Source: Terriglobus roseus (GTDB taxonomy: Bacteria > Acidobacteriota > Terriglobia > Terriglobales > Acidobacteriaceae). From it: 64,000 bases of DNA. The translations under genes and the position numbers were made by a program. Location of the stretch: contig NZ_LT629690.1 in the NCBI RefSeq assembly GCF_900102185.1, forward strand, positions 4,216,001 through 4,280,000, given 5' to 3'. The notes under the pieces were generated by a model. It was given only the letters and a program-made list of their open reading frames with translations, made no database searches and had not been told where the DNA came from. This document shows positions 23,233 through 31,864 of the stretch, piece by piece; positions within the stretch are counted from its first letter, which is position 1; each line of letters starts with the position of its first letter.

Positions 23233-23517
23233 ATGCATATTCCTTGCATTGCTACAGAGACCGCCTTTGACGTCCAATGCCCGGTTTGCGGACGCGGATT
23301 TCTCCTGTTGACGGAACCCACCCTCAGTCTGCAACGCGGATCCATGCGGCGACATGCTCGCCGCGCACTTGCTGCGCAACATGATCAGCCCCTGGCATCC
23401 AGCGGCAACGTGCACTCAGACGAAGTCTTCGACTTGCCCGGATGGGACGGAGAGCCGGAAGGCTCCAGCGTGGCGCTTGATTTCACAGCAACGCTACGGT
23501 TGCAGACCACTCACTAA
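23233..23517 (+). CDS. Small CxxC protein, tandem copy 2
   Basis: A 94-residue protein starting MHIPCIATETAFDVQCPVCG, paralogous to 22892-23107. Shared features are an early Cys at position 5, FDVxC/SDVxC before CPVCGRGFLL, a basic helix (GSMRRHARRALAAQHDQ) and a VFDLPGWDGEPEG tail. The C-terminal extension (about 18 residues) is unique to this copy. ATG 23233 is chosen because it matches the N-terminus of the paralog; a longer frame from 23137 has no counterpart. Role unknown; a zinc-ribbon-like or redox-sensing small protein is possible. Confidence 0.65.
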   Translation: MHIPCIATETAFDVQCPVCGRGFLLLTEPTLSLQRGSMRRHARRALAAQHDQPLASSGNVHSDEVFDLPGWDGEPEGSSVALDFTATLRLQTTH

Positions 23518-23532
23518 TCTTCGACTCAATTG

Positions 23533-24401
23533 CTAGTTGTCTTCTGGCTTTTGCACGTGGTCAATCACGGGCAAAGCAACCACGGCGCGGTCCGGTTTTA
23601 AACGGATACCGAGTTGTTCCCGCACGGCTTCCAACGCGGGAGAACCTAACTGCGTATCCTCACCAGGTACTTTGACGGGAGGTAGCAGGGTGAAATCCCA
23701 CAGCCCGGTTAATCCGGTCTTGTCCACCACGTGCCGACTAATTTCGCCAGAGTTTCCGGCGAGACTTGCCAGGAAATTGCCTAGAAGATCCATGGTGGTC
23801 GCACGTGAACCGTTGATCCAGGCATTGTCTTTCTCTGGGCGTGCGGCATAGGTGTAGCACTGGTCCGGAAACGTTGACGGCACAGGTTTCTCATCACAAG
23901 GCTGTCCCTTTTCATGCGGAATCAGCCTGGGGCCGGGCACGCCTGGCTTCACCAGAATCATTGCCAGTACCGGTCGTTCCTTCTTCTCAAATGCAGCTTC
24001 AGACCGAACCGCTCTGCGAGAAGCGTCTGCATCATTTGCCTGTACTGGTCTTTCGTGGCGTTTTCGGGGGCGGTGGCCTCAATGTCGAAACGCTGCTTCT
24101 CTACCCACTCTGGCAATGCACCGATCATCTCTTTGCGTTCGTTATTCGTGAGCCAGATTTTGTATGCGAACTGGATGTATACGGGCAGCGCAAAATCCGC
24201 GTGAAAGCGGCCCTTCGGATCACGAAACGAATCGTCGGCACTCATCGCAAACGAAGGGCTTTTGAATGGGCCGTCATCTGGATGGATTGATGCGACTTCA
24301 AATCGCATTGCATGGCCAGAGGCCGCCTTCTCCGACTGCGCGTGTGCAGCGAGAAGTGGTGCTATACACAACAGCAATGCAATCGAGAAAGAACGGGTCA
24401 C
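23533..24401 (-). pseudogene. TIGR03435-family protein gene broken by a frameshift
   Basis: Two adjoining frames together make one TIGR03435 protein. The first (24401 to 23958) has a signal peptide (MTRSFSIALLLCIAPLLAAH) and runs through RFEVASIHPDD and LLAERFGLKLHL, then reads out of frame to a stop at 23958-23960. The second frame takes over at about 23985 with EKKERPVLAMILVKPG, the expected continuation after ..LKLH, and carries the conserved end VVDKTGLTGLWDFTL, ALEAVREQLGIRLKPDRA and VIDHVQKPEDN. A one-base loss near 23985 would explain it. The family is abundant in Acidobacteriota, with unknown function. It may be a true pseudogene or an assembly error; compare the intact copy at 46145. 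Confidence 0.85.
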
Positions 24402-24444
24402 GATAGTCCCCTATGTATGTAGGAGACAACATAGCACCGCGCTG

Positions 24445-25902
24445 CTACCGCGGCAATGGTGCAGCAGCAGGGCTGCAATGGCCTTTTCCATCGCAGCTTC
24501 GGATGGCGAGGATGACGTTGTCCTTGGATACAGGCAATGTCATGGTTTTCGCGTTGCCGTCGGCGGTGAGTTGGAAAGATGCAACTGGTGCGCTGAACTG
24601 CCAATCGGGCGCGCTGGTTTCGCGCCACAACACTTCGTCATGCGCGTCCGCAGTGGAAGTCCACGTGATGGTGGTGTCGTTGTTCAGGCCACCTGCCTTG
24701 AACTGTACTTTCTGCGGAATCGGCGGTGCGGAAGCGAGTGTGGCCAACGTTGCCGCATTCAGACGAGCGACACGCGCCATGTAAGGGAAATCGTCAAACT
24801 GGATCAGGTCACCGAACTGCGTTCCGTTCTCCACGCGAACTACTTGATGCTGATGGTCAAAGTTCTCGCGCCACTCCGTGAAACGAACACCGGTGAAGCC
24901 TTCGCGATTAAACGAAGAGTGATCTCCGCCGCGGCCATAACGATCGAGTCGAAAGACCAACGTTGGCTTCAGTGCGTCCGCTGCTTTTGGCGGAGCGGGT
25001 TCGGTGTATGTGCGTGCGACATCCGCGACAGAGCGTGCAAGCTGACGCGATGACGAATCACTTTCGTACCCTGCAGTGAGAATCTTCTGTGTCTCTTCAG
25101 GCGTTGCAGCCAGCGAGATTCCTTCGGAGAAGACACGGACGCGGTGCTTGTCTTCATTGGCCAGATCAGCCGGTGTGGTGTCGCCGCCCACGATGTCGTT
25201 GTTCAGAACGGCCTCAAGATCCCAACCTACCTTCTTGGCCGTCTGTGCAAGATGGCGACTGCCGAGCAAGCCCTGCTCTTCACCGGTCACCGTTGCGAAG
25301 ACGATGGTGGCTGGAAAGCGATGCTTTGTGAGCACGCGTGCGCATTCCAATGAGACGGCAGTGCCGCTCGCATCGTCGTTGGCACCTGGAGCTTCGTCGC
25401 GTACATTCTGCATGTCGCGTGTGAAGAAGCTGTCGTAATGACCCGTGACCAGAACGCGTCGATCGGGATCGCTGGTGCCCTTCATCACGGCGTAAATGCT
25501 CTTCAATGGCGTGGGCTTGATGATGCGTCCGCGCGGGCCGGGCTGAGCAGGTTGCGTGTAAACGTCCTCATGAATTTCCAGACAATTTCCGCAGTCCTTG
25601 CTGATGGCTTCGAAGCGTTCGCGAATCCACGCTGCCGCTGCGTCCACGCCGACATGGGGAGGCAGTGTGGTGTCACCGCCGCCGGCAGTATTGCGATTGT
25701 GAAAGCTAACCAACGCTTCAATGGTCTTGCGCATCTCCACAGGCGACACGTCGCGTAGCGCTGCGGCAATCTGCGGGTCAATGGGTTGCTTCGCCAGAGG
25801 CTTGCCGTGTTGCTGAAAATCGACTCCTGCGGGCTGCCTGGTTTGTGCAGCAAGCGAAAGACTTAGCAGGGAGACAGCAGCGATCGTAAGACGCAGGTGC
25901 AT
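24445..25902 (-). CDS. Exported M28 family peptidase with C-terminal beta domain
   Basis: A 485-residue exported zinc peptidase. The signal peptide is MHLRLTIAAVSLLSLSLAAQ. The M28 metal ligands appear in order: His-Asp in VTGHYDSFF (about 152), Asp in GANDDASGT (about 175), Glu-Glu in TGEEQGLLGS (about 208), Asp in LNNDIVGG (about 236) and His in GGDHSSFNREGF (about 327). The last 90 residues (TITWTSTADAHDEVLWRE onward) look like a fibronectin type III-type sandwich ending in DGKGHCSPA. It differs in layout from the PA-domain M28 enzymes at 9233 and 60610. It probably degrades peptides outside the cytoplasm. Confidence 0.92.
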   Translation of the reverse strand: MHLRLTIAAVSLLSLSLAAQTRQPAGVDFQQHGKPLAKQPIDPQIAAALRDVSPVEMRKTIEALVSFHNRNTAGGGDTTLPPHVGVDAAAAWIRERFEAISKDCGNCLEIHEDVYTQPAQPGPRGRIIKPTPLKSIYAVMKGTSDPDRRVLVTGHYDSFFTRDMQNVRDEAPGANDDASGTAVSLECARVLTKHRFPATIVFATVTGEEQGLLGSRHLAQTAKKVGWDLEAVLNNDIVGGDTTPADLANEDKHRVRVFSEGISLAATPEETQKILTAGYESDSSSRQLARSVADVARTYTEPAPPKAADALKPTLVFRLDRYGRGGDHSSFNREGFTGVRFTEWRENFDHQHQVVRVENGTQFGDLIQFDDFPYMARVARLNAATLATLASAPPIPQKVQFKAGGLNNDTTITWTSTADAHDEVLWRETSAPDWQFSAPVASFQLTADGNAKTMTLPVSKDNVILAIRSCDGKGHCSPAAAPLPR

Positions 25903-26213
25903 TCAGGAGGCCCCGGACCTTCAGCAGAATTGAAAACGATGCATCAGACGATACCTCAGAACCGTCGGCAACGCGAAACGGGTGTACGAAACGATTTGTT
26001 GCATGCACCGTTCCTGTAGCAGTGCAGGTTCTGTGGATTTGCCAGATGTAATTCCTGCGGGTTAGTATCCAATTCTCGCTGGCAGATCGCACTGTTTTCT
26101 TTGGAAGTGGTGACTTGGTCTGCGTCTGAAAAAAGTTTTTGGACACCGGGAACAAAACAGAAACATGCGGTGTCTACAGTCGCAGCTTTACCTCTCGTAG
26201 ATCGGGGTTGCAT
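25903..26213. other. Intergenic region between divergent M28 and tonB genes
   Basis: 311 bp with no convincing gene. It should hold both promoters. An A-run/T-run near 26127 (AAAAAAGTTTTT) and a GGGG block just before the tonB ATG are visible, but no promoter matches well enough to call. Confidence 0.4.
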
Positions 26214-26951
26214 ATGTTTGAAGATTCTTTGGTGGAGTCATCCGGCAAGCTGAAGTCGAAGTCTGGCCGTTGGATGTGGGTAACGGCAGGCTTCAACCTG
26301 GCCATTGTCCTGGTGATGATTCTGATCCCGCTCCTCTACCCGGAAGCGCTGCCGAAGACCGCCATGACGGCGATGCTGACGGCTCCTCCGCCACCGCCTC
26401 CTCCTCCGCCACCACCGCCACCAGCACAGGTGGTGAAGGTGACCAAGGTTGTGCAGGCTCTGGACGCGTTCACCGCGCCCACCAAGATTCCTAAGAAGAT
26501 CGACATGACCCATGAAGATCCGCCGCCGCCGGCTAACGTCGCTGGTGTTGCAGGTGCAGGCATGGGTTCCGGTTCGGGTTCCGCTGGTGGCATCATGGGC
26601 GGTCTCGGTCTGGGCGCTGCTCCCACCCCGGTGGTGAAGGCTGCTCCGCCGAAGCCGACGGGTCCTGCCAAGATCTCTTCCGGTGTTATGGCCGGTCAGA
26701 TCCTGGTGAAGACGCAGCCGGTTTACCCGCCGATCGCTAAGGCGGCTCACGTTTCCGGTTCGGTTGTGCTGCACGCCATCATTTCGAAGACAGGTGCCGT
26801 GGAGCAGCTCTCCGTGGTTTCCGGTCCTGAAATGCTTCGCGCCAACGCGATCTCCGCTGTGCAGCAGTGGAAGTACAAGCCCTATCTTCTGAACGGCGAG
26901 CCCACGGAAGTGGACACGACGATCACTGTGAACTTCACCTTCGGCGGATAA
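26214..26951 (+). CDS. tonB: Energy transducer TonB
   Basis: A 245-residue TonB. A cytoplasmic N-terminus of about 22 residues is followed by one membrane anchor (WVTAGFNLAIVLVMILIPLL), a run of 13 prolines (about 57-69), a flexible Pro/Gly/Ser spacer across the periplasm and a TonB C-terminal domain (QPVYPPIAKAAHVSGSVVLH through AVQQWKYKPYLLNGEP). TonB transmits the proton-driven force of ExbB/ExbD to outer-membrane receptors. ATG 26214 was chosen over a frame starting at 26139 because the longer N-terminus lacks family similarity. It leads the operon with exbB and three exbD genes and probably serves the Oar-like receptors at 49571-60487. Confidence 0.93.
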   Translation: MFEDSLVESSGKLKSKSGRWMWVTAGFNLAIVLVMILIPLLYPEALPKTAMTAMLTAPPPPPPPPPPPPPAQVVKVTKVVQALDAFTAPTKIPKKIDMTHEDPPPPANVAGVAGAGMGSGSGSAGGIMGGLGLGAAPTPVVKAAPPKPTGPAKISSGVMAGQILVKTQPVYPPIAKAAHVSGSVVLHAIISKTGAVEQLSVVSGPEMLRANAISAVQQWKYKPYLLNGEPTEVDTTITVNFTFGG

Positions 26952-27076
26952 ATTATCCGGGAGGACGTAGTCAGCGGCATCGCTACTACGTCCTACGAAG
27001 GAAACTTTGATTCGCGGTGCCCCTATGGGCTCTGCCAAACCTTTTTACGCAGTACGAACCAGGAGGACTGAATCTC

Positions 27077-27832
27077 GTGATTCTCGCTCACGCAGCAGCA
27101 GCATTCGCTCATGTACCCGCCACCCTCGGCATGTTCTTCCAGGAAGAAGGCGGCGCAGCAGCCGGCGGCTTCTCCGTTCTCTCCATGCTTAAGAGCATGG
27201 GTTGGATCGATCTTGTTGTGGTCGGCCTGCTCTTCATCATGTCCATCTGGTCGCTGGCCGTTATGATCGACCGCGCTCTCTACTTCTCGGCAGCCAAGAG
27301 CCAGTCGCGTGAATTCGCGCCCAAGGTTGCTGGTGCTCTGAAGGACGGACGTCTGGACGAAGCAATCAAGGTTGCTGACCGTTCGAAGAAGTCGCACCTC
27401 GCTGAAGTTGTTACCGCTGGTCTGCAGGAGTTCCGCTCCTACGGTTCGGGTGGCGCAATCTCCGACGAGCAGATCGAGTCCTCCAAGCGCGCTCTGGAGC
27501 GTTCGGAAGCTATCGTTCACGCTAAGCTGAAGCGCGGTCTGGGTTCGCTGGCAACCATCGGTTCCACCGCACCGTTCATCGGTCTGTTCGGCACCGTCGT
27601 CGGCATTCTGCACGCCTTCCAGCAGATCGCTACGCAGAAGACCTCGGGTATCGGCGCAGTCGCCGGCGGTATCTCGGAAGCTCTTGTTACGACCGCTTTC
27701 GGTCTGCTTGTAGCTATCCCTGCCGTTATGGCCTTCAACTACTTCACGAACAAGGTTGAGTCCTTCGACGTGGAGATGGACAACAGCTCCTCCGAGCTCG
27801 TCGACTACTTCATCAAGCAGTCGCAGCGCTAG
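27077..27832 (+). CDS. exbB: MotA/TolQ/ExbB proton channel family protein
   Basis: About 251 residues. The ExbB core is clear: first membrane span MGWIDLVVVGLLFIMSIWSL, a cytoplasmic helical region rich in Lys/Glu (about 80-145), then LGSLATIGSTAPFIGLFGTV (second span) and VAGGISEALVTTAFGLLVAI (third span), with the conserved Thr residues that line the channel. ExbB pentamers with ExbD convert proton flow into movement of TonB. GTG 27077 is preferred because AGGAGG lies 10 bases upstream; a GTG at 27017 would add 20 residues. A 10-bp hairpin separates it from exbD. Confidence 0.92.
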   Translation: MILAHAAAAFAHVPATLGMFFQEEGGAAAGGFSVLSMLKSMGWIDLVVVGLLFIMSIWSLAVMIDRALYFSAAKSQSREFAPKVAGALKDGRLDEAIKVADRSKKSHLAEVVTAGLQEFRSYGSGGAISDEQIESSKRALERSEAIVHAKLKRGLGSLATIGSTAPFIGLFGTVVGILHAFQQIATQKTSGIGAVAGGISEALVTTAFGLLVAIPAVMAFNYFTNKVESFDVEMDNSSSELVDYFIKQSQR

Positions 27833-27863
27833 TCCGGAGCGTCGACGCGAGATCGATACGAGA

Positions 27864-27891
27864 CCGGTGGAGGGCTGAAATCCTCCACCGG
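27864..27891 (+). promoter_or_regulatory. Intercistronic hairpin between exbB and exbD
   Basis: CCGGTGGAGG and CCTCCACCGG form a perfect 10-bp stem around an 8-base loop, 32 bp after the exbB stop. No T-run follows. It may be an attenuator, an RNA-stability element or a processing site that sets the ExbB to ExbD ratio. Confidence 0.6.
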
Positions 27892-27954
27892 CGACTCCGG
27901 GATCTCGGTCGCTCTACAACGATTTTCTTCAGCCGATAGGACGGAGTTGCTGCT

Positions 27955-28377
27955 ATGGCAATGGCAACGCGGGATGAGGGCAAGAAGGTAAATTCAGACA
28001 TCAACGTAACTCCCATGGTGGACGTTATGCTGGTGCTCCTGATCATCTTCATGGTCGTCACGCCCATGCTGAACAACAAGGTCAACGTGGAACTGCCGCC
28101 GTCAACGGCCGCAGTTGTCATGGAAGACGCTAACAAGGAAGACTCAATTGTGGTTGCGGTAACCCGTGACGGCAAGACCTTCCTGGGCGGCGACCAGGTA
28201 CAGTCCGCTGACCTTGGACCCAAGATTACGGAAAAGATCGAAAACAAGACCGACAAGCGCGTTTACTTCCGCGGCGACATCCGCGCGAACTACGGCAAGG
28301 TCATGGAAGCGATCGACGGCATCCGTGCGGCTGGTGTAAGCCAGCTGGGCATGATCGCTGAAAAGCCGCTGATCTAA
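27955..28377 (+). CDS. exbD: ExbD/TolR family protein 1
   Basis: A 140-residue biopolymer transporter: short cytoplasmic start (MAMATRDEGKKVNSDINV), single membrane span with the essential Asp in VTPMVDVMLVLLIIFMVVTP (about residue 25), and a periplasmic domain ending DGIRAAGVSQLGMIAEKPL. ExbD dimers sit inside the ExbB pentamer; the membrane Asp carries protons. This copy differs from the next two in its periplasmic part (NNKVNVELPPSTAAVV) and is the most like TolR/ExbD proteins with a classical LPxS segment. Confidence 0.92.
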   Translation: MAMATRDEGKKVNSDINVTPMVDVMLVLLIIFMVVTPMLNNKVNVELPPSTAAVVMEDANKEDSIVVAVTRDGKTFLGGDQVQSADLGPKITEKIENKTDKRVYFRGDIRANYGKVMEAIDGIRAAGVSQLGMIAEKPLI

Positions 28378-28493
28378 CCACAACGACTTTCAACCCGGCC
28401 TTCGTGACCGGCTCGTAACACCCACATCCGCCTCTCGCACGGCACCGAACGAAGTACACCGGCCGCACAATTGCGGCGAGCGAGGGTAGTGAT

Positions 28494-28925
28494 ATGGCAA
28501 TGGCATCGGGCGAAGGCAAGGGAGCTCGTTCCGCGATCAATGTGACTCCGTTGATCGATGTTCTTCTGGTTCTGCTGATCATCTTTATGGTGATTCAGCC
28601 TAACCTTCAACGAGGTCTTGAGGCGCTTGCACCGCAGCCGCCGAAAGATCCCGGTGAAGAGACAAACCCCAGGACCGTCGTCGTTCAGATACTTCCCGAC
28701 GGCAAGGGTGGAACGGCATACAGCATTAATGAGGATGCAGTTCAGCTTGCGGATCTTGAGCCGAAGCTGAACGGTATCTTCAAAGCCCGGAACGACAGAG
28801 TCATGTTCGTGAAGGGTGACAAAGATCTCGACTTCGGGGCAGTTTTCCCGGTGATCGACGGCGGCCGCAAGGCAGGTGTCGACAACATCGGTATCATTAC
28901 CCCGGGAGTCGAACGGGAACCGTAA
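28494..28925 (+). CDS. exbD: ExbD/TolR family protein 2
   Basis: A 143-residue ExbD paralog. The span with the proton-carrying Asp is NVTPLIDVLLVLLIIFMVIQ (about residues 17-36). The periplasmic domain contains RNDRVMFVKGDKDLDFGAV and AGVDNIGIITPGVE. It is closely similar to the third copy (28965), especially in the last 45 residues, so the pair likely arose by recent duplication. It lies 116 bp after exbD 1 and 39 bp before exbD 3, in one transcript. Confidence 0.92.
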   Translation: MAMASGEGKGARSAINVTPLIDVLLVLLIIFMVIQPNLQRGLEALAPQPPKDPGEETNPRTVVVQILPDGKGGTAYSINEDAVQLADLEPKLNGIFKARNDRVMFVKGDKDLDFGAVFPVIDGGRKAGVDNIGIITPGVEREP

Positions 28926-28964
28926 ATCAACCGGTCGCTTCGGCGGCCACACAGGAGATTCACC

Positions 28965-29399
28965 ATGGGCATGGGAGGCGGAGGCGGTTCGGGCGCACGT
29001 TCTGATATCAACGTGACGCCGCTGATCGACGTTCTTCTGGTGCTGTTGATCATCTTCATGGTCATCCAGCCCAACACAGTACGCGGCCTGGACACACTTG
29101 TGCCCCAGCCGCCGAAGAAGGAAGACATGAATAAGGAAGTGGATCAGCGCACCATTGTGGTGCAGGTCCAGGCCGCAGGTGGCCAGCCTTCCTACAAGAT
29201 CAACGAGGATCAGGTGGCGCTGGATCAGCTCACCGCTCGTCTGACGGACATCTTCTCGGCTCGTAATGACAAGGTGATGTTCGTGAAGGGTGACAAGGAC
29301 CTCGACTTCGGCCAGGTGCTTCCGGTGATTAACGACGGCCACGCAGCCGGCGTTGACAACATCGGTATCATCACCCCGGCGGTTGAATCCGGTAAGTAG
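28965..29399 (+). CDS. exbD: ExbD/TolR family protein 3
   Basis: A 144-residue ExbD paralog of the preceding gene. It starts with a Gly-rich MGMGGGGGSGARSDINV, followed by VTPLIDVLLVLLIIFMVIQP and a periplasmic domain ending AGVDNIGIITPAVESGK. A Lys/Glu/Asp-rich loop (PKKEDMNKEVDQRTIV) differs from copy 2. Ribosome site GGAG lies about 10 bases before ATG 28965. It is the last motor gene; a strong terminator at 29412 ends the tonB-exbB-exbD transcript. Confidence 0.92.
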   Translation: MGMGGGGGSGARSDINVTPLIDVLLVLLIIFMVIQPNTVRGLDTLVPQPPKKEDMNKEVDQRTIVVQVQAAGGQPSYKINEDQVALDQLTARLTDIFSARNDKVMFVKGDKDLDFGQVLPVINDGHAAGVDNIGIITPAVESGK

Positions 29400-29411
29400 T
29401 GTGAAATTCGA

Positions 29412-29450
29412 CAGAGGGCGATGAGACTTTCATCGCCCTCTGCTCGTTTT
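29412..29450 (+). terminator. Rho-independent terminator of the tonB-exbBD operon
   Basis: CAGAGGGCGATGA (29412-29424) and TCATCGCCCTCTG (29430-29442) form a perfect 13-bp stem with a 5-base loop, followed by CTCGTTTT. The remaining bases to 29771 hold no gene; they should contain the promoter of the TPR lipoprotein gene. Confidence 0.9.
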
Positions 29451-29771
29451 CTGATATATACCTGAGTACCGCCTGTGTTTTCGTTGTCCTCCGGACAGGG
29501 AATATTTCGCCCCTTAAGAAAGCGAGATTCCCGGCCTGGTCAATCGTTTTAAGTTTTCTCTTGCTCCCTTGGCTCCGCAAGGCTGTGTGACAGAAGCAAA
29601 AGGAATTTGTCGCGTGTCATGGCGTTTTCTTGTGACCGAAATTCGTTCCTCTCATCTGGCCAGTAGTCTTTCTCTGCGGGTACAATCACTCCACGCGTTG
29701 CCCCTTCGGCTCCTGCGTCTTTACCGACTCACTTTGCTCGTATGCGGCATTTGAAGGAGATCATTCGCTCA

Positions 29772-30590
29772 ATGAAAGCTAACGCACGTGTATCCGCCAC
29801 GGCCGCTCTTCTGCTGTCGCTTGGAATGCTGACTGGCTGCGCCAAGCTGAAGGCTCGCGACCAACTTACCAAGGGCGTCGCGGCGTTCAAGAATGCGCAG
29901 TATGAGCAGGCGACCAACGCATTTGAAAAGGCCATCGAGTACGATCCGACATACGACACCGCCAAGCTGTACCTGGCGACCGCGTATTCCTACCAGGTTG
30001 TGCCGAATCTGTTGGACGACAACAACATGAAGATTGCCAACAAGGCGATCGACGGTTTCAAGGCTTATCTGAACGATCATCCGGGAGACAAGGTTTCCCT
30101 GCAGCAGCTTGCTTCCATCTATCGCAACATCAAGAAGTATCCGGAAGCAAAGCAATACGAAAAGGATGTCATCCAGGTTGACCCGAAGGACGCCGAGGCG
30201 CATTACACCATCGGTTTCGTGGACTGGGTTGAAGCCTATGACAATGCTCGCCAGTTGCTCGCTGCTGACGGTCTGACTGACGATGGCGCCGGCAACCCGA
30301 AGATGAGCAAGGCCACCTGCGAGAAGATCAAGGCGAAGAACACGGACCTTGTGAACGACGGCCTGGATCATCTGAAGCAGGCCATTGCAATCAATCCGAC
30401 GTACGATGATGCTTTCCAGTACCTGAACCTGGTGTATCGCCGTCAGGCCGACATTCTTTGCGGTGATCCTGCTGCGGTGAAGGCTGCTGTGGCGAATGCC
30501 GAAAAGGCCAGCCAGGACGCGATGGGCGCACGCAAGATCAACGAGCAGAAGAAGGAAGAGAAGCTCCGCGGCGGCGTGACGATGAACTAA
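29772..30590 (+). CDS. TPR-repeat lipoprotein
   Basis: A 272-residue lipoprotein. The signal MKANARVSATAALLLSLGML ends in the lipobox LTGC, so Cys 23 would be lipidated. Tetratricopeptide repeats follow: AAFKNAQYEQATNAFEKAIE, a second around QLASIYRNIKKYPEAKQYEK, and a third, HLKQAIAINPTYDDAFQYL. The end is charged (EQKKEEKLRGG). TPR lipoproteins scaffold envelope complexes; the position next to tonB-exbBD suggests a link to the envelope but does not prove it. ATG 29772 is preferred (AAGGAG 12 bases upstream) over ATG 29742. A strong stem-loop follows. Confidence 0.88.
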   Translation: MKANARVSATAALLLSLGMLTGCAKLKARDQLTKGVAAFKNAQYEQATNAFEKAIEYDPTYDTAKLYLATAYSYQVVPNLLDDNNMKIANKAIDGFKAYLNDHPGDKVSLQQLASIYRNIKKYPEAKQYEKDVIQVDPKDAEAHYTIGFVDWVEAYDNARQLLAADGLTDDGAGNPKMSKATCEKIKAKNTDLVNDGLDHLKQAIAINPTYDDAFQYLNLVYRRQADILCGDPAAVKAAVANAEKASQDAMGARKINEQKKEEKLRGGVTMN

Positions 30591-30610
30591 TCATCATCAC
30601 CGAATCAAGC

Positions 30611-30638
30611 AAAGAGCCTCCGGAAACGGAGGCTCTTT
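30611..30638. terminator. Bidirectional terminator
   Basis: AAAGAGCCTCCG (30611-30622) and CGGAGGCTCTTT (30627-30638) form a perfect 12-bp stem with a GAAA tetraloop and T-runs on both strands, between convergent genes (TPR lipoprotein, P-loop protein). Confidence 0.92.
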
Positions 30639-30669
30639 CGTTTCTAGCGATATTGCATTGGCCTTAGAT

Positions 30670-31269
30670 CTATGAGGTGGAGTCATCTGCATGACGCGGT
30701 GTGCGCTCTAGTCCCCACTCTTGATAGCACTTATTCAGGTCGCGAGTGGATGGCAGATAGAGCTTCGGCAAAACGAGTTGCCGATACACCTCCGCATAGC
30801 GCTTTCGGTTTCCGGGTGTGACGACTGCGATGTGATGCAGCATGGCCAACTTGATGCTGTCTTGCCCACCAGCCAACGCACCGATTCGGCTACGTTCAAA
30901 GATTGTTCTGCGGAGATAGCGAAACAGGCTTGTCAGTGTGGAGATATCCAAAAGAATTACGCCTGTTGCACGTTGAAAGCGTTGGGGAAAGAGCTTCGAG
31001 TAGTTTCCGTCGATCACCCATCGTTCACCCGTGATCGCTTCGTCATGTAACGCGACGAACTCCTTCGCGGGTCGAGGCACCCAATTTGTATTCGGGAGAT
31101 GGTGAAGCTGATCCAGATGGATCGCCTTCGAGCCGGACCTGCGTGCAATCGCGTCAGCGAGCGTGGATTTGCCGCTGTTCGACGGCCCCAGAATGCAGAT
31201 GCGTTCTCCAAGTTCTGACAGATGCATCATGCAGATTCGAACCTCCATCATGCGATACGCATGAGGCAA
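30670..31269 (-). CDS. P-loop NTPase, adenylate-kinase-like (DNA topology modulation type)
   Basis: Up to 199 residues. The Walker A motif is RICILGPSNSGKSTLADAIA. The following LDQLHHLPNTNW and ERWVIDGNYSK match the small nucleoside-kinase-like family annotated as DNA topology modulation (FlaR-like) proteins, where VIDGN marks the Walker B-type strand. The central RRTIFERSR is the lid-like basic region. The reaction is unproven; phosphoryl transfer to a small substrate is the family expectation. The first 14 residues (MPHAYRMMEVRICM) look unlike the family, so the true start may be ATG 31230 or 31227, giving about 185 residues. It ends at the bidirectional terminator. Confidence 0.8.
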   Translation of the reverse strand: MPHAYRMMEVRICMMHLSELGERICILGPSNSGKSTLADAIARRSGSKAIHLDQLHHLPNTNWVPRPAKEFVALHDEAITGERWVIDGNYSKLFPQRFQRATGVILLDISTLTSLFRYLRRTIFERSRIGALAGGQDSIKLAMLHHIAVVTPGNRKRYAEVYRQLVLPKLYLPSTRDLNKCYQEWGLERTPRHADDSTS

Positions 31270-31297
31270 GGCGATCGCCCAGTCTTGTCACAAACTT

Positions 31298-31864
31298 TTA
31301 CTTCGCTTTTCGCAACAGACTGGCAAGGGCCGCGAGTGGCAGACCCACAACATTGAAATAGTCGCCTTCAATGCGAGGTATCCATTGCGCGGCGATGCCC
31401 TGAATCGCATACGCTCCAGCCTTGTCCATCGGTTCCCCGCTGGCGATGTATCCGGCAATTTGCTCAGCAGTGATCGCGGTAAAGGTGACGCGCGTTGTTT
31501 CTACTGCGGTCAGCGTTTCTTCTGTTGTGAGCACAGCAATGCTTGTAGTGACCTCGTGTGTGTTGTCTTGCAGCAGAGTCAGCATACGTTTTGCATCTTC
31601 TGCGTCGCGTGGCTTGCCAAGAAGTTCACCATGCAAAGTAACGGTCGTGTCAGCGCCGATGACAATGCTGTCCGGATGATTCACAAGTACAGCGCGTGCT
31701 TTTTCTTCGGCCAGTCGAAGCGTGTAGGTGCGATGGTCTTCGCTGGGCAGCGGTGTCTCGTCGATATCCGCAGTGATCACAGTGAAGTCGACCCCGATCT
31801 GGGTCAGCAACTCACGGCGACGTGGTGATGCACTGGCAAGGATGATTGGCTTCGTCGTGCTCAT
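31298..31864 (-). CDS. maf: Maf family nucleotide pyrophosphatase
   Basis: A 188-residue Maf protein, which hydrolyses non-canonical or excess NTPs (dTTP/UTP in the YhdE-type subgroup) to NMP and PPi. Motifs: ILASASPRRRELL near residue 8, the acidic loop AEEKARAV, VIGADTTVTLHG near 68, LGKPRDAEDA, and GEPMDKAGAYAIQG near 144. Length is typical. It overlaps the upstream rpiA by 4 bp (31861-31864), so the two are translationally coupled. Pairing with rpiA suggests a housekeeping transcript. Confidence 0.95.
   Translation of the reverse strand: MSTTKPIILASASPRRRELLTQIGVDFTVITADIDETPLPSEDHRTYTLRLAEEKARAVLVNHPDSIVIGADTTVTLHGELLGKPRDAEDAKRMLTLLQDNTHEVTTSIAVLTTEETLTAVETTRVTFTAITAEQIAGYIASGEPMDKAGAYAIQGIAAQWIPRIEGDYFNVVGLPLAALASLLRKAK

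Noticed and set aside
26390-26430. Run of proline codons in tonB as a possible sequencing error
   Set aside because: Proline-rich linkers are standard in TonB and the frame continues correctly into the C-terminal domain.
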